DNA from: Balamuthia mandrillaris | Lineage: Eukaryota > Discosea > Longamoebia > Balamuthiidae | Assembly: GCA_031835245.1 (NCBI GenBank) | Contig: JAVKOQ010000586.1 | Coordinates: forward strand, 1-25,462 | Direction of reading: 5' to 3' | DNA: 25,462 nucleotides | Shown: one piece after another, positions 12,278-19,940 of the stretch | Layout of the letters: every line of letters begins with the position of its first letter | Numbering within the stretch: position 1 is the first letter of the stretch | The notes under the pieces: model-generated | The model's database searches: none | What the model was told of the DNA's origin: nothing | What the model saw: the letters and a program-made list of their open reading frames with translations, nothing else | Position numbers and translations under genes: made by a program

Positions 12278-13320
12278 TTATTATTTTTTTTGGGTGCTGC
12301 TGGCCAACAGTTTGTGGTTTGCCTCCAGAGTTCTGTGAGTACGGACCAGACTTTGAAGCGTGCAAGCCGTGGTTGAGGGAGCACTGTCCAGAGATCTTGG
12401 AGGAGAAAGAGGGAGGCGAGAAGGGGGAAAGCACAGAGGAGGGCAAAGAGGGAGCGGAAGGGGAGGATGAAGGCGAAAAGAAGCGACAGAAACGAGGTAC
12501 GGAAAAGCTCCTTGCTTCTTTGTTTATGCGTTTGTCTCACTTGTTGCTCTGCTCTTGTTCTGTCTCGTTCTGTCTCCGATCTGCTCTCTCTCTCTCTCCT
12601 CTCTCCTCTCTCTCTCTCTCTCTATTTTCTAAATCACAAACCTGAAGGTGGCAAAGGAACAGCAAAGGCAAAGAAGAAAGACCAGGTTAGTTATGACTTC
12701 AACCTGTTGGGCAGCGCAACGCTGGTCATTTTGATCGCTCATCCTCTTTCTTTTTTGCTCAACCGCAATAGGGACCGCCAGAAGATGCCATGGTTGGCAT
12801 TTTCCGGTCTCAAAGAGGCAAACGCAAGTTTGTTACCACGATCACAGGGTTAGGAACATTTGGTTAGTTCTCTCCCCGCCCTTCTCTGTCCTCTCTTCTC
12901 GTTCTTTTGGGCGTCCTGTTCTCGCATTCTCTCTCTCTCTCTCTCTCTAGCCTTTTGTACCTTGACTCACTCTCTTTTTATTACAACCTACAGGTGTTAA
13001 CCTGAAGGACGCCAGTTCCCTGTTCAAAAAGAAGTTAGGTTGTGGAGCCAGTGTCAATGCGGAGGATGGTACAATTGATATTCAAGGAGACGTGCTGAAC
13101 GATGTCACAGAGATCATTTCCAGCCAAGCTTGGGGTGTATGTATTCTTTGTGCTTCTCTCTCTCCTTTTTCTTCTTTCTGATGATGGAACTACGCAGATA
13201 TCACAAGAACAAATCGACTTTTTGGGAGAGGGAAAGAAAGTCAAAGGAAGGCCTGGTGGAGGCAATGCTCGCTCCAAGAGAGCCACCTCCAGAAACGCCA
13301 AAGCATCTTCTCTTGCCTGA
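12053..13320 (+). CDS. DENR: Density-regulated protein homologue (DENR/Tma22), translation re-initiation factor
   Basis: Six exons (12053-12185, 12311-12496, 12648-12685, 12772-12862, 12994-13136, 13198-13320) join in phase to 237 residues. After an Ala/Glu-rich start comes the DENR-specific zinc-binding motif: YCGVCGLPPEFCEYGPDFEAC, with cysteines 43, 46, 53 and 62. A charged Glu/Lys linker follows. The SUI1/eIF1-like domain covers residues 120-215 (GKRKFVTTITGLGTFGVNLK, LGCGASVNAEDGTIDIQGDV, then ISQEQIDFLGE). The end is basic and Ser/Lys-rich. DENR pairs with MCT-1 to bind the 40S subunit, recycle deacylated tRNA and promote re-initiation after short upstream ORFs. The splice that completes the zinc motif strongly supports the model. 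An AATAAA signal follows at 13357. The gene sits between two direct copies of the lyase-glycosyltransferase gene, with no obvious functional link. Confidence 0.93.
12243..12276 (+). repeat. (ATTG)n tetranucleotide repeat in DENR intron 1
   Basis: About eight tandem ATTG units, followed by a T-rich tract that leads to the acceptor of exon 2. Confidence 0.9.
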
Positions 13321-13905
13321 ATCGGCCAAGAAAGTGCACCGTTCACAAGGAACGACAATAAAACTGTTCCCGGCTGGACTCTTCATCATTTCGATCCTCT
13401 ATCCATCTTCTTTTTCTTCTGTATTTGGACCCAAACCTCCTCCTGTCGCCTCTGTTTCCTCAGTCTCCGCTCCTCTCTCTTCTCTTTGCTCTTCTTATTT
13501 TCTTTTCTTCTCTTATCTTTGTGCGATGCAATAACACCGTTTATTTACTCTCCTAGGAGCCGCCAACCATGCAAAGCAAAAGAGCTCAGCTGCGTCAGAT
13601 GTGTGCTCAGCGCCGAGGGCAGGAAAACAAAGGGAACCTCTATGCCATGTCCCTTTAGCTTTTGTGTCAGCTGGGCCGTCGCATATAAATTCTGGACATT
13701 TTTTGCCCTTCTTCGCGAACCAATAACATGATCAGATCATCATCTGAAAGCTGATGTATGACGGTTGTGGTCATCGGTGCGAGGAGGGTGGAGGGCAAAA
13801 AATGTCCAGAGCTGCCGTCAAATTTTTCTCCCACCGGAGCTTGCCAAATGTGTTGGCCGGTAGTAGTTGGGGGTTAGAAGAAAGGAGCGAAACGCAGTGT
13901 TTGCC
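13321..13905. other. Intergenic region between DENR and copy B
   Basis: This 585-bp spacer begins with the DENR 3' UTR and a pyrimidine-rich stretch. It then holds a TATA-like TATAAAT at 13684-13690 and the 19-bp inverted repeat. It shows no clear similarity to the sequence upstream of copy A until just before the copy B start codon. I see no credible gene in it. Confidence 0.6.
13691..13810. repeat. Short element bounded by perfect 19-bp inverted repeats
   Basis: TCTGGACATTTTTTGCCCT at 13691-13709 is exactly reverse-complemented at 13792-13810, around an 82-bp spacer. The spacer itself has weak further complementarity. No target-site duplication is visible at the edges. It begins directly after the TATA-like motif and ends 95 bp before the copy B start codon. 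It could be a MITE-like DNA element or a regulatory stem. Confidence 0.75.
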
Positions 13906-16143
13906 ATGTTGCGGCCGGGCAGTAACCTACGTTTGTTTTACACCCTCTTGGCATGCCTTGCCTTGCTACTCCAGCTCTTTATTTGGAACGGGACCTTCTT
14001 CACCTCTCCCTCTTCTTTTTCTCCTTTTTCTCCTTCTTCTTCTGCTTCTTCCCTCTCAAACGGCAATGCGACACGGTTGGAGCTGCAAGAAAACTATCCT
14101 GGCAGCTGTCACCTTGATCCCTTCATGAAGGTGGACAACGTCCTTGCAGGCTACACCGCCAGCGGCTATGTTCACAGTGACCAGCCTCACCAAGCCCGTT
14201 TCCAATGGAAAGTTCACGCCGCTGAAACGCAAAGCCACACTTTGGAGCTGCGCTATTCTTCCTCTCTTTCCCAAGCTCTTTCTTTTTCCCTTCTCCTCAA
14301 CTGGAGACCGGTTTCTCAGCTGCACATGGAAGCCACGCACTCCTCCTGGCGGACCGTCTTGCTCTCCGCAACTTTGCAAACGGGTGTCAACAGCCTCGTC
14401 CTCCACGCCTCCAGCGAGAACAAGACCCAACAGGACCTTTCTGGCTTCCTCATCGACAGCCTCACCATCCACCCCCACAACCAACCATCTCTTCCTCTTC
14501 CTCTTCCTCTTCCTCTTCCTCTTCCTCTTCCTCTTCTTCTTCCGGTGGAGTGCCACAACAACCAACGGGTGGCGATGCTTCAACCCAACCCTCGATGCGT
14601 GGCGGGGGCAGTCTTTCGAGACGAGACAGTGGACTGCGGAGGGGCTCGTGTGGGGATCTCCTGCACGGGCGACCAAGAGGACCAACCGGCGGTCATCACC
14701 CTGCAGAACGCCTCCTTGAAGAACCTCCGCCTGGCAGCAGACGGAGGGGCGGACGGCATCCATTGCGACAGCGGGGATTGCACCCTGGAGAACGTGGTGT
14801 GGGAGGACATCTGCGAGGATGCGGCCACGCAAGCGGCGGAAGGGGGGACCATGACCATCAAAGGAGGATGGGCGTTCAACGGGAAAGGCGGGTGGGGAGA
14901 CCGCCCGGACAAGATCTTCCAACACAACTCCAAGAACAGCAAGGTCATTGTGACGGGAGGCTTCACCGCCAAAGGACACAATGGTGCTCTTTACAGGTCC
15001 TGTGGGAACTGCATGGACAACGGAGGACCTCGTTTTGCACACATCGAGGATGTGAGGGTGGAGGGGATGGTCCAGCGGGTGGCAGGTGTAAACTGGAACT
15101 ACGGAGACAAGGCCACCATTCGAAACATGGTCATGCAACAAGAGGATCATCCGGCTTGCTTTGAATACTTTGGGGTGGACAAGACCTTGGTGGACGGGAA
15201 GAATGAGGGACAACGATGGATGACGAAGGTGTGCGATGTCTCACCAGGGGACGTGAAGACGTTGGACACCATTCATGTGGTGGTGGCAGTGAACAAGGAA
15301 TACCAGGCGGGGTTGTTGGCATTGCTTCGCTCCATCGGGAAGAACACCCCTCACCCACAAGCCGTCATGGTGCACGTCATCCTGTGCAACAAGAAGGACG
15401 AGGAAGGAGGGGAGGATGCCCTGTGGGCTGTGGGCCAAGAGATTCTGTGCGAAGGATGTCCTCCGGTGGAGGTGACAGTGTTCCACTTGGAGAAGAGCAT
15501 CAAGGAGAAGCTGAACAACAAGTACCGCGAGGAGCTGAACGAGGAGAGCAACTACGCTCGTCTGTTCTTGCATGTGTTGTTCCCTTCCTTGAAGAAAGTC
15601 ATTTGGTTGGACAGCGACACCTTGGCCTTGGGAGACCTGCGTGAGCTCTGGCACACCCCGATGAACGGGGAGGATACATCCCTGGCGGCCGTTCCTCAAG
15701 CAGACAAACCACTGAAAAGTGCAGTGAACAATGCTCGGGTGAAAGAGCTGTTCAGGAGTCGGTACGGAAAGAAACGGTACGACTCCGAGGAAGCAACGTA
15801 CAACGCAGGGGTGTTCATGGCAGACCTGGAAAAGTGGCGGAGCAGGAAGGTGGAGGAGGAGTTCCTTTGGTGGATTGAGCAAAGGAACAAAGAGGAGGAC
15901 CTCTGGATGTTTGCCACACAACCTCTTCTCATTGTGGTGTTTCACGGCCAATGGCAACAGCTCGGACAAGAATGGAACGTCATTGACCTGGGATGGAGGA
16001 ATGATGTCTCAGAGGAGAGCATCCAGTCGGCAAAGGTGTTGCATTGGAATGGCAAGCGGAAGCCCTGGCTGCCTTCTGCTTTTGAGGAATACAAGAAGAT
16101 ATGGGATAAGTACTATGTGCAGAATAATACAATATCGCATTAG
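13906..16143 (+). CDS. Copy B: membrane-anchored CBM35-like / PL3 pectate lyase / GT8 glycosyltransferase fusion
   Basis: An intronless frame of 745 residues from the first ATG in frame. The frame is open further upstream to 13867, but without an ATG. It is nearly identical to copy A along its whole length: same anchor, CBM35-like domain, PL3 motifs (DGIHC, CEDAAT, LYRSCGNC) and GT8 motifs (WLDSDTLALGDL, YNAGVFMADLEKW). Differences seen by eye are few. They are a handful of substitutions near the N-terminus, three extra Leu-Pro pairs in the linker, KKDEEGG for KKDGEGG, KELFRS for KELFKS, HWNGKRKPW for HWNGERKPW, and a changed tail (YYVQNNTISH). All catalytic-type residues noted in copy A are kept. 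Identity to copy A begins at about the start codon and ends within about 15 bp of the stop. That pattern suggests recent duplication or conversion limited to the coding region. Confidence 0.93.
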   Translation: MLRPGSNLRLFYTLLACLALLLQLFIWNGTFFTSPSSFSPFSPSSSASSLSNGNATRLELQENYPGSCHLDPFMKVDNVLAGYTASGYVHSDQPHQARFQWKVHAAETQSHTLELRYSSSLSQALSFSLLLNWRPVSQLHMEATHSSWRTVLLSATLQTGVNSLVLHASSENKTQQDLSGFLIDSLTIHPHNQPSLPLPLPLPLPLPLPLLLPVECHNNQRVAMLQPNPRCVAGAVFRDETVDCGGARVGISCTGDQEDQPAVITLQNASLKNLRLAADGGADGIHCDSGDCTLENVVWEDICEDAATQAAEGGTMTIKGGWAFNGKGGWGDRPDKIFQHNSKNSKVIVTGGFTAKGHNGALYRSCGNCMDNGGPRFAHIEDVRVEGMVQRVAGVNWNYGDKATIRNMVMQQEDHPACFEYFGVDKTLVDGKNEGQRWMTKVCDVSPGDVKTLDTIHVVVAVNKEYQAGLLALLRSIGKNTPHPQAVMVHVILCNKKDEEGGEDALWAVGQEILCEGCPPVEVTVFHLEKSIKEKLNNKYREELNEESNYARLFLHVLFPSLKKVIWLDSDTLALGDLRELWHTPMNGEDTSLAAVPQADKPLKSAVNNARVKELFRSRYGKKRYDSEEATYNAGVFMADLEKWRSRKVEEEFLWWIEQRNKEEDLWMFATQPLLIVVFHGQWQQLGQEWNVIDLGWRNDVSEESIQSAKVLHWNGKRKPWLPSAFEEYKKIWDKYYVQNNTISH
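14491..14535 (+). repeat. (CTTCCT)n coding microsatellite, copy B linker
   Basis: Same in-frame hexanucleotide as in copy A but three units longer. It encodes Leu-Pro pairs between the CBM-like and lyase domains. Copy C lacks the repeat altogether. Confidence 0.9.
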
Positions 16144-16240
16144 CGTACAATGCATGGCAACACAGCCAAAGAGCTCCTGACAAAGCATCGTCATTCCACT
16201 GAGAACTGAGACACAATTGCAAGGGCGACTTATCCACCGC

Positions 16241-16312
16241 GGTTCCGTGGTGCAACGGTAGCACGTGAGCCTAACACGCTCAAGGTCGCGAGATCAACAC
16301 TCGCCGGAACCA
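16241..16312 (+). tRNA. tRNA-Val (AAC), copy 2, intact cloverleaf
   Basis: Same sequence as the minus-strand copy at 8267-8338 except for one T-stem base. Here the T arm GCGAG-ATCAACA-CTCGC pairs perfectly. The acceptor stem is GGTTCCG/CGGAACC, the D arm GTGC/GCAC, the anticodon stem TGAGC/GCTCA with anticodon AAC, and the discriminator A. A run of eight T ends the gene. The T loop starts with A instead of the usual T at position 54 and has A at position 60. It follows copy B by about 100 bp in the same orientation. Confidence 0.92.
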
Positions 16313-16512
16313 AATTTTTTTGGCAACAATTTTTTTGTGGCCAGTCCAGTACAAGACGAACACTTTGTTGCCGCAAAACGGGCCACTTACTCCCACCCTC
16401 GCCCCAATACTCTCCCACCACCTGCCCTGCTTGCCCTTCTTCTTTTGCCCCTTCCTCCTTCTCCGTCACTTACCACTCCTATCCAGATACTCTTCCCCTT
16501 GGTTGCAGAAGT

Positions 16513-16726
16513 GATTCTAGCCGCTGAATGGGTTGACGGAAGAAACTTGTTATTGTTTGCAAGGACGGAAGAAGAAGGGTTACTTCTCGTTGAGGGTGGT
16601 GAGCAAGGAGGACAGTTCGTTGTAGCAGAGGATGCAGAAGGTGAGTTGGTCAAACTCTCTCGACAAGGAGGGCAAACCTTTGAAGTGTTTCCAATGTACA
16701 TACATACACCTTTAAAAACTTTATAG
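16513..16726 (+). other. Possible terminal exon or gene remnant of unknown function
   Basis: After an acceptor-like pyrimidine tract and CAG at about 16505, a frame of about 70 codons runs to TAG with coding-like alternation (EWVDGRNLLLFARTEEEG, VEGGEQGGQFVVAEDAEGEL). It has no suitable ATG, and a tRNA gene lies just upstream. A complete gene is therefore hard to build. The stop lies 11 bp from the stop of convergent copy C. The opposite strand also has an open frame here. No family is recognised. Confidence 0.25.
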
Positions 16727-16737
16727 TTGTTGGTCAT

Positions 16738-18831
16738 CTACACATAATACTCATCCCATACCTTCTTGTATTCCTCGAAAGCAGAAGGCAGCCAGGGCTT
16801 CCGCTCTCCATTCCAATGCAGCACCTTTGCCGACTGGATGCTCTCCTCTGAGACATCGTTCCTCCATCCCAGGTCAACGACGTTCCATTCTTGTCCGAGC
16901 TGTTGCCATTGGCCGTGAAACACCACGATGAGAAGAGGTTGTGTGGCAAACATCCAGAGGTCCTCCTCTTTGTTCCTTTGCTCAATCCACCAAAGGAACT
17001 CCTCCTCCACCTTCCTGCTCCGCCACTTTTCCAGGTCTGCCATGAACACCCCTGCGTTGTACGTTGCTTCCTCGGAGTCGTACCGTTTCTTTCCGTACCG
17101 ACTCCTGAACAGCTCTTTCACCCGAGCATTGTTCACTGCACTTTTCAGTGGTTTGTCTGCTTGAGGAACGGCCGCCAGGGATGTATCCTTCCCTTTCATC
17201 GGGGTGTGCCAGAGCTCACGCAGGTCTCCCAAGGCCAAGGTGTCGCTGTCCAACCAAATGACTTTCTTCAAGGAAGGGAACAGCACGTGCAAGAACAGAC
17301 GAGCGTAGTTGCTCTCCTCGTTCAGCTCCTCGCGGAGCTTGTTGTTCAGCTTCTCCTTGATGCTCTTCTCCAAGTGGAACACTGTCACCTCCACCGGAGG
17401 ACATCCTTCGCACAGAATCTCTTGGCCCACAGCCCACAGGGCATCCTCCCCTCCTTCCTCGTCCTTCTTGTTGCACAGGATGACGTGCACCATGACGGCT
17501 TGTGGGTGAGGGGTGTTCTTCCCGATGGAGCGAAGCAATGCCAACAACCCCGCCTGGTATTCCTTGTTCACCGCCACCACCACATGAATGGTGTCCAACG
17601 TCTTCACATCCCCTGGTGAGACATCGCACACCTTCGTCATCCATCGTTGTCCCTTCATCTCGCCGTCCACCAAGGTCTTGTCCACCCCAAAGTATTCAAA
17701 GCAAGCCGGATGATCCTCTTGTTGCATGACCATGTTTCGAATGGTGGCCTTGTCTCCGTAGTTCCCATTTGCAAGGGCCACATATCCAAGCTTTCCCTCC
17801 ACCCTCACATCCTCCATGTGTGAAAAGCGAGGTCCTCCGTTGTCCACGCAGTTCCCACAGGACCTGTAAAGAATGCCATTGTGTCCTTTGGCGGTGAAGC
17901 CTCCCGTCACAATGACCTTGCTGTTCTTGGAGTTGTGTTGGAAGATCTTGTCCGGACGGTCTCCCCACCCGCCTTTCCCGTTGAACGCCCATCCTCCTTT
18001 GATGGTCATGGTCCCCCCTTCCGCCGCTTGCGTGGCCGCATCCTCGCAGATGTCCTCCCACACCACGTTCTCCAGGGTGCAATCCCCGCTGTCGCAATGG
18101 ATGCCGTCCGCCCCTCCGTCTGCTGCCAGGCGGAGGTTCTTCAAGGAGGCGTTCTGCAGGGTGATGACTGCCGGTTGGTCCTCTTGGTCGCCCGTGCAGG
18201 AGATCCCCACACGAGCCCCTCCGCAGTCCACTGTCTCGTCTCGAAAGACTGCCCCCGCCACGCATCGAGGGTTGGGTTGAAGCATCGCCACCCGTTGGTT
18301 GTTGTGGCACTCCACCGGAAGAAGGAAGTTGTGCTCGTTGTATAACTCCAGACTGTCCACGAGAAGGGTAGAAACGTTTTGGGTGTCTTGATTGGTTTGG
18401 AGGACAAGGCTGTTGACGCCCTCGCGTAAGGTGGCAGAGAGGAAAAGGAACTTCCAGGAAGAACTTGTGGCCTCCATTTGAAGTTGTCGGGTAGGTCTCC
18501 AGTTGACCAGAAGAGAGACGCTGACGGGTTGCCCAGCAGAGTAGCGAAGCCTCAAAAAGTAGGTCCGTGTTTTCTCGGAGAACACTTTCCACTGGAAACG
18601 GGCTCTTTGAACTTTCTTGGCATAAACATAGCCGCTGGCGGTATAGCCTGGGTAGACGTTGTCCACCTTCATGAAGGCGTCAAGGTGACAACTCCCAGGA
18701 TAGTTTTCTTGCAGCTCCAAGTAACTCGATGGCTTGGGAGCAGGCGTAGATGATGAAGAGACAAATTCGTAAAGAAGAAACGTGAAAGCAAGCAAGGCCA
18801 GGAGGATGTATACCTGTCTATTGCGCTTCAT
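16738..18831 (-). CDS. Copy C: CBM35-like / PL3 pectate lyase / GT8 fusion with diverged N-terminus
   Basis: An intronless frame of 697 residues. The signal anchor (YILLALLAFTFLLYEFV), short stem and CBM35-like domain are clearly homologous to copies A and B but strongly diverged. They keep ELQENYPGSCHLD.FMKVDNV and GYTASGYV and differ at many other sites; the Leu-Pro linker is absent. From VECHNNQRVAML onward, the lyase and GT8 domains are almost identical to A and B. The exception is a patch around LYRSCGNCVDNGGPRFSHME and EGKLGYVALANGNYGDK. The acidic CEDAAT, DSD and HWNGERKPW motifs are intact. The chain ends at YYV without the seven-residue tail of A and B. The gene is convergent with copy B. 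A mosaic origin by gene conversion is the simplest reading. Confidence 0.93.
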   Translation of the reverse strand: MKRNRQVYILLALLAFTFLLYEFVSSSSTPAPKPSSYLELQENYPGSCHLDAFMKVDNVYPGYTASGYVYAKKVQRARFQWKVFSEKTRTYFLRLRYSAGQPVSVSLLVNWRPTRQLQMEATSSSWKFLFLSATLREGVNSLVLQTNQDTQNVSTLLVDSLELYNEHNFLLPVECHNNQRVAMLQPNPRCVAGAVFRDETVDCGGARVGISCTGDQEDQPAVITLQNASLKNLRLAADGGADGIHCDSGDCTLENVVWEDICEDAATQAAEGGTMTIKGGWAFNGKGGWGDRPDKIFQHNSKNSKVIVTGGFTAKGHNGILYRSCGNCVDNGGPRFSHMEDVRVEGKLGYVALANGNYGDKATIRNMVMQQEDHPACFEYFGVDKTLVDGEMKGQRWMTKVCDVSPGDVKTLDTIHVVVAVNKEYQAGLLALLRSIGKNTPHPQAVMVHVILCNKKDEEGGEDALWAVGQEILCEGCPPVEVTVFHLEKSIKEKLNNKLREELNEESNYARLFLHVLFPSLKKVIWLDSDTLALGDLRELWHTPMKGKDTSLAAVPQADKPLKSAVNNARVKELFRSRYGKKRYDSEEATYNAGVFMADLEKWRSRKVEEEFLWWIEQRNKEEDLWMFATQPLLIVVFHGQWQQLGQEWNVVDLGWRNDVSEESIQSAKVLHWNGERKPWLPSAFEEYKKVWDEYYV

Positions 18832-19149
18832 GGTTGGTGCTGATGTTGGTGTTGTTTCTGTTTTTTTTTTTTCTTATTTTTTTCCTGGGGGTGGTGAGTT
18901 TGTTCCTTTTATCACAAAGCATTACATCGAATAAACGAACAATCTCACTTACCAAAAGCCATGGCCCTGCCTTTTGAAGAGTGTCTTTCTGCAAGAAATA
19001 TCTAAGAAAATTTGCATTGCCCTATATAAAGGAAAGTTAATAAAGGCGGCGTTGTGGAACTGGCTGACATTCCACCTTTTTCTCTTTTCTCTTCTTTCAT
19101 CTCTCTCTTCACTGTTTGCCTTCGCTCTTCTCTCTTCTTTCTCCTCTCT

Positions 19150-19180
<31 letters not shown>

Positions 19181-19940
19181 TCACTGTTTGCCTTCGCTCT
19201 TCTCTCTTCTTTCTTCTCTCTCTCTCTCTCTCTTCTTTCTCCTCTCTCTCTCTCCTCTCTCTTCTGTGTTCTTCGCTCTTTTCTTCTCTCTTCTCTCTTC
19301 TTTCTCCTCTCTCTCTCCTCTCTCTTCTTTCTCCTCTCTTCGCTCTTCTCTTTTGTTTCTCTCCTCTCTCTTCTCTCTTCCACCTCTCTCTCTCTCTCTT
19401 GCCATTGTGTTGTGTGTTGATTTTTTTAGAAAAGGCCATCGGCATCATAGTTTGTTCAGAATAGCAAGAAGTTATCAATTGGTGTAGTAGACAGTGGAAG
19501 AGAAGTTAACAGGACATATTATTTGCCTTTTGAGAGAAATGGTCAATACAGGAGAAGAACAGAGAAAAGAGAACGAAGAGAGAGAAAGAGAGAGGAGAAA
19601 AGAACAATGAAAGGACTCAGCAAAGTGAATGTGTCAACAAATAAAAGTTCAGGAAGATAACGCAGTTTTGTTTAAACTTAATCCTTGTCCTGTTGGTTAT
19701 CAAAAACGAAGGGACGAGAAAGAGAAAAGAAGGGAGAGAGGGAAAGAGAAAAGAAGGGAGATAAGCAAAGAGAAACGAGAAAATGGAGCTATACCTGTTC
19801 ATGATTTGGATTGGCGTGGAACAAAATTATCATCCCTCCTAAAGCTCCAAAGAGAGAAAGCGAAAAGTTTTAGTAACTTTTACTTTCTCAACTTATTAAC
19901 GATTCATTTTGTTGTAAATATAAACTCGCATTTGTACAAA
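18832..19940. other. Intergenic region between copy C and casein kinase gene, mostly CT-rich
   Basis: These 1.1 kb lie upstream of copy C and downstream of the kinase gene, both on the minus strand. They hold a TATATA-like motif at about 19023-19030 (195 bp before the copy C ATG), a long CT-rich block and a GA-rich stretch at 19560-19790. Long open frames here are Ser/Leu or Arg/Glu low-complexity products of the repeats. I see no convincing gene. Confidence 0.6.
19080..19410 (+). repeat. CT-rich low-complexity block with a 72-bp tandem duplication
   Basis: Irregular CT/CTT/TCC repeats extend over 330 bp. A unit containing CACTGTTTGCCTTCGCTC occurs at about 19110 and again 72 bp later, showing one tandem duplication inside the block. 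Confidence 0.85.

Larger units (their letters stand above)
16144..16737. other. Spacer between convergent copies B and C
   Basis: Apart from the tRNA gene, this 594-bp spacer holds a C/T-rich stretch (about 16380-16480) and a short open frame ending at 16726. It forms the loop between the inverted copies B and C. Confidence 0.6.

Noticed and set aside
16241-16312. Reading the A54/A60 tRNA as an initiator tRNA
   Set aside because: The anticodon is AAC, not CAT, and the first acceptor pair is G-C rather than A-T.
16738-18831. Copy C as a pseudogene
   Set aside because: The frame is fully open from the anchor to the stop, with all catalytic-type motifs kept.
18974-19487. Ser/Leu-rich frames in the CT block
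   Set aside because: They are low-complexity products of CT repeats, open in several frames at once, with no domain.
19678-19835. Possible two-exon minus-strand mini-gene (a hydrophobic run GMIILFHANPNHEQ, then DKD and a stop after a splice)
   Set aside because: Splice signals fit, but there is no upstream exon or usable start within the short gap after the casein kinase gene, and no family match.
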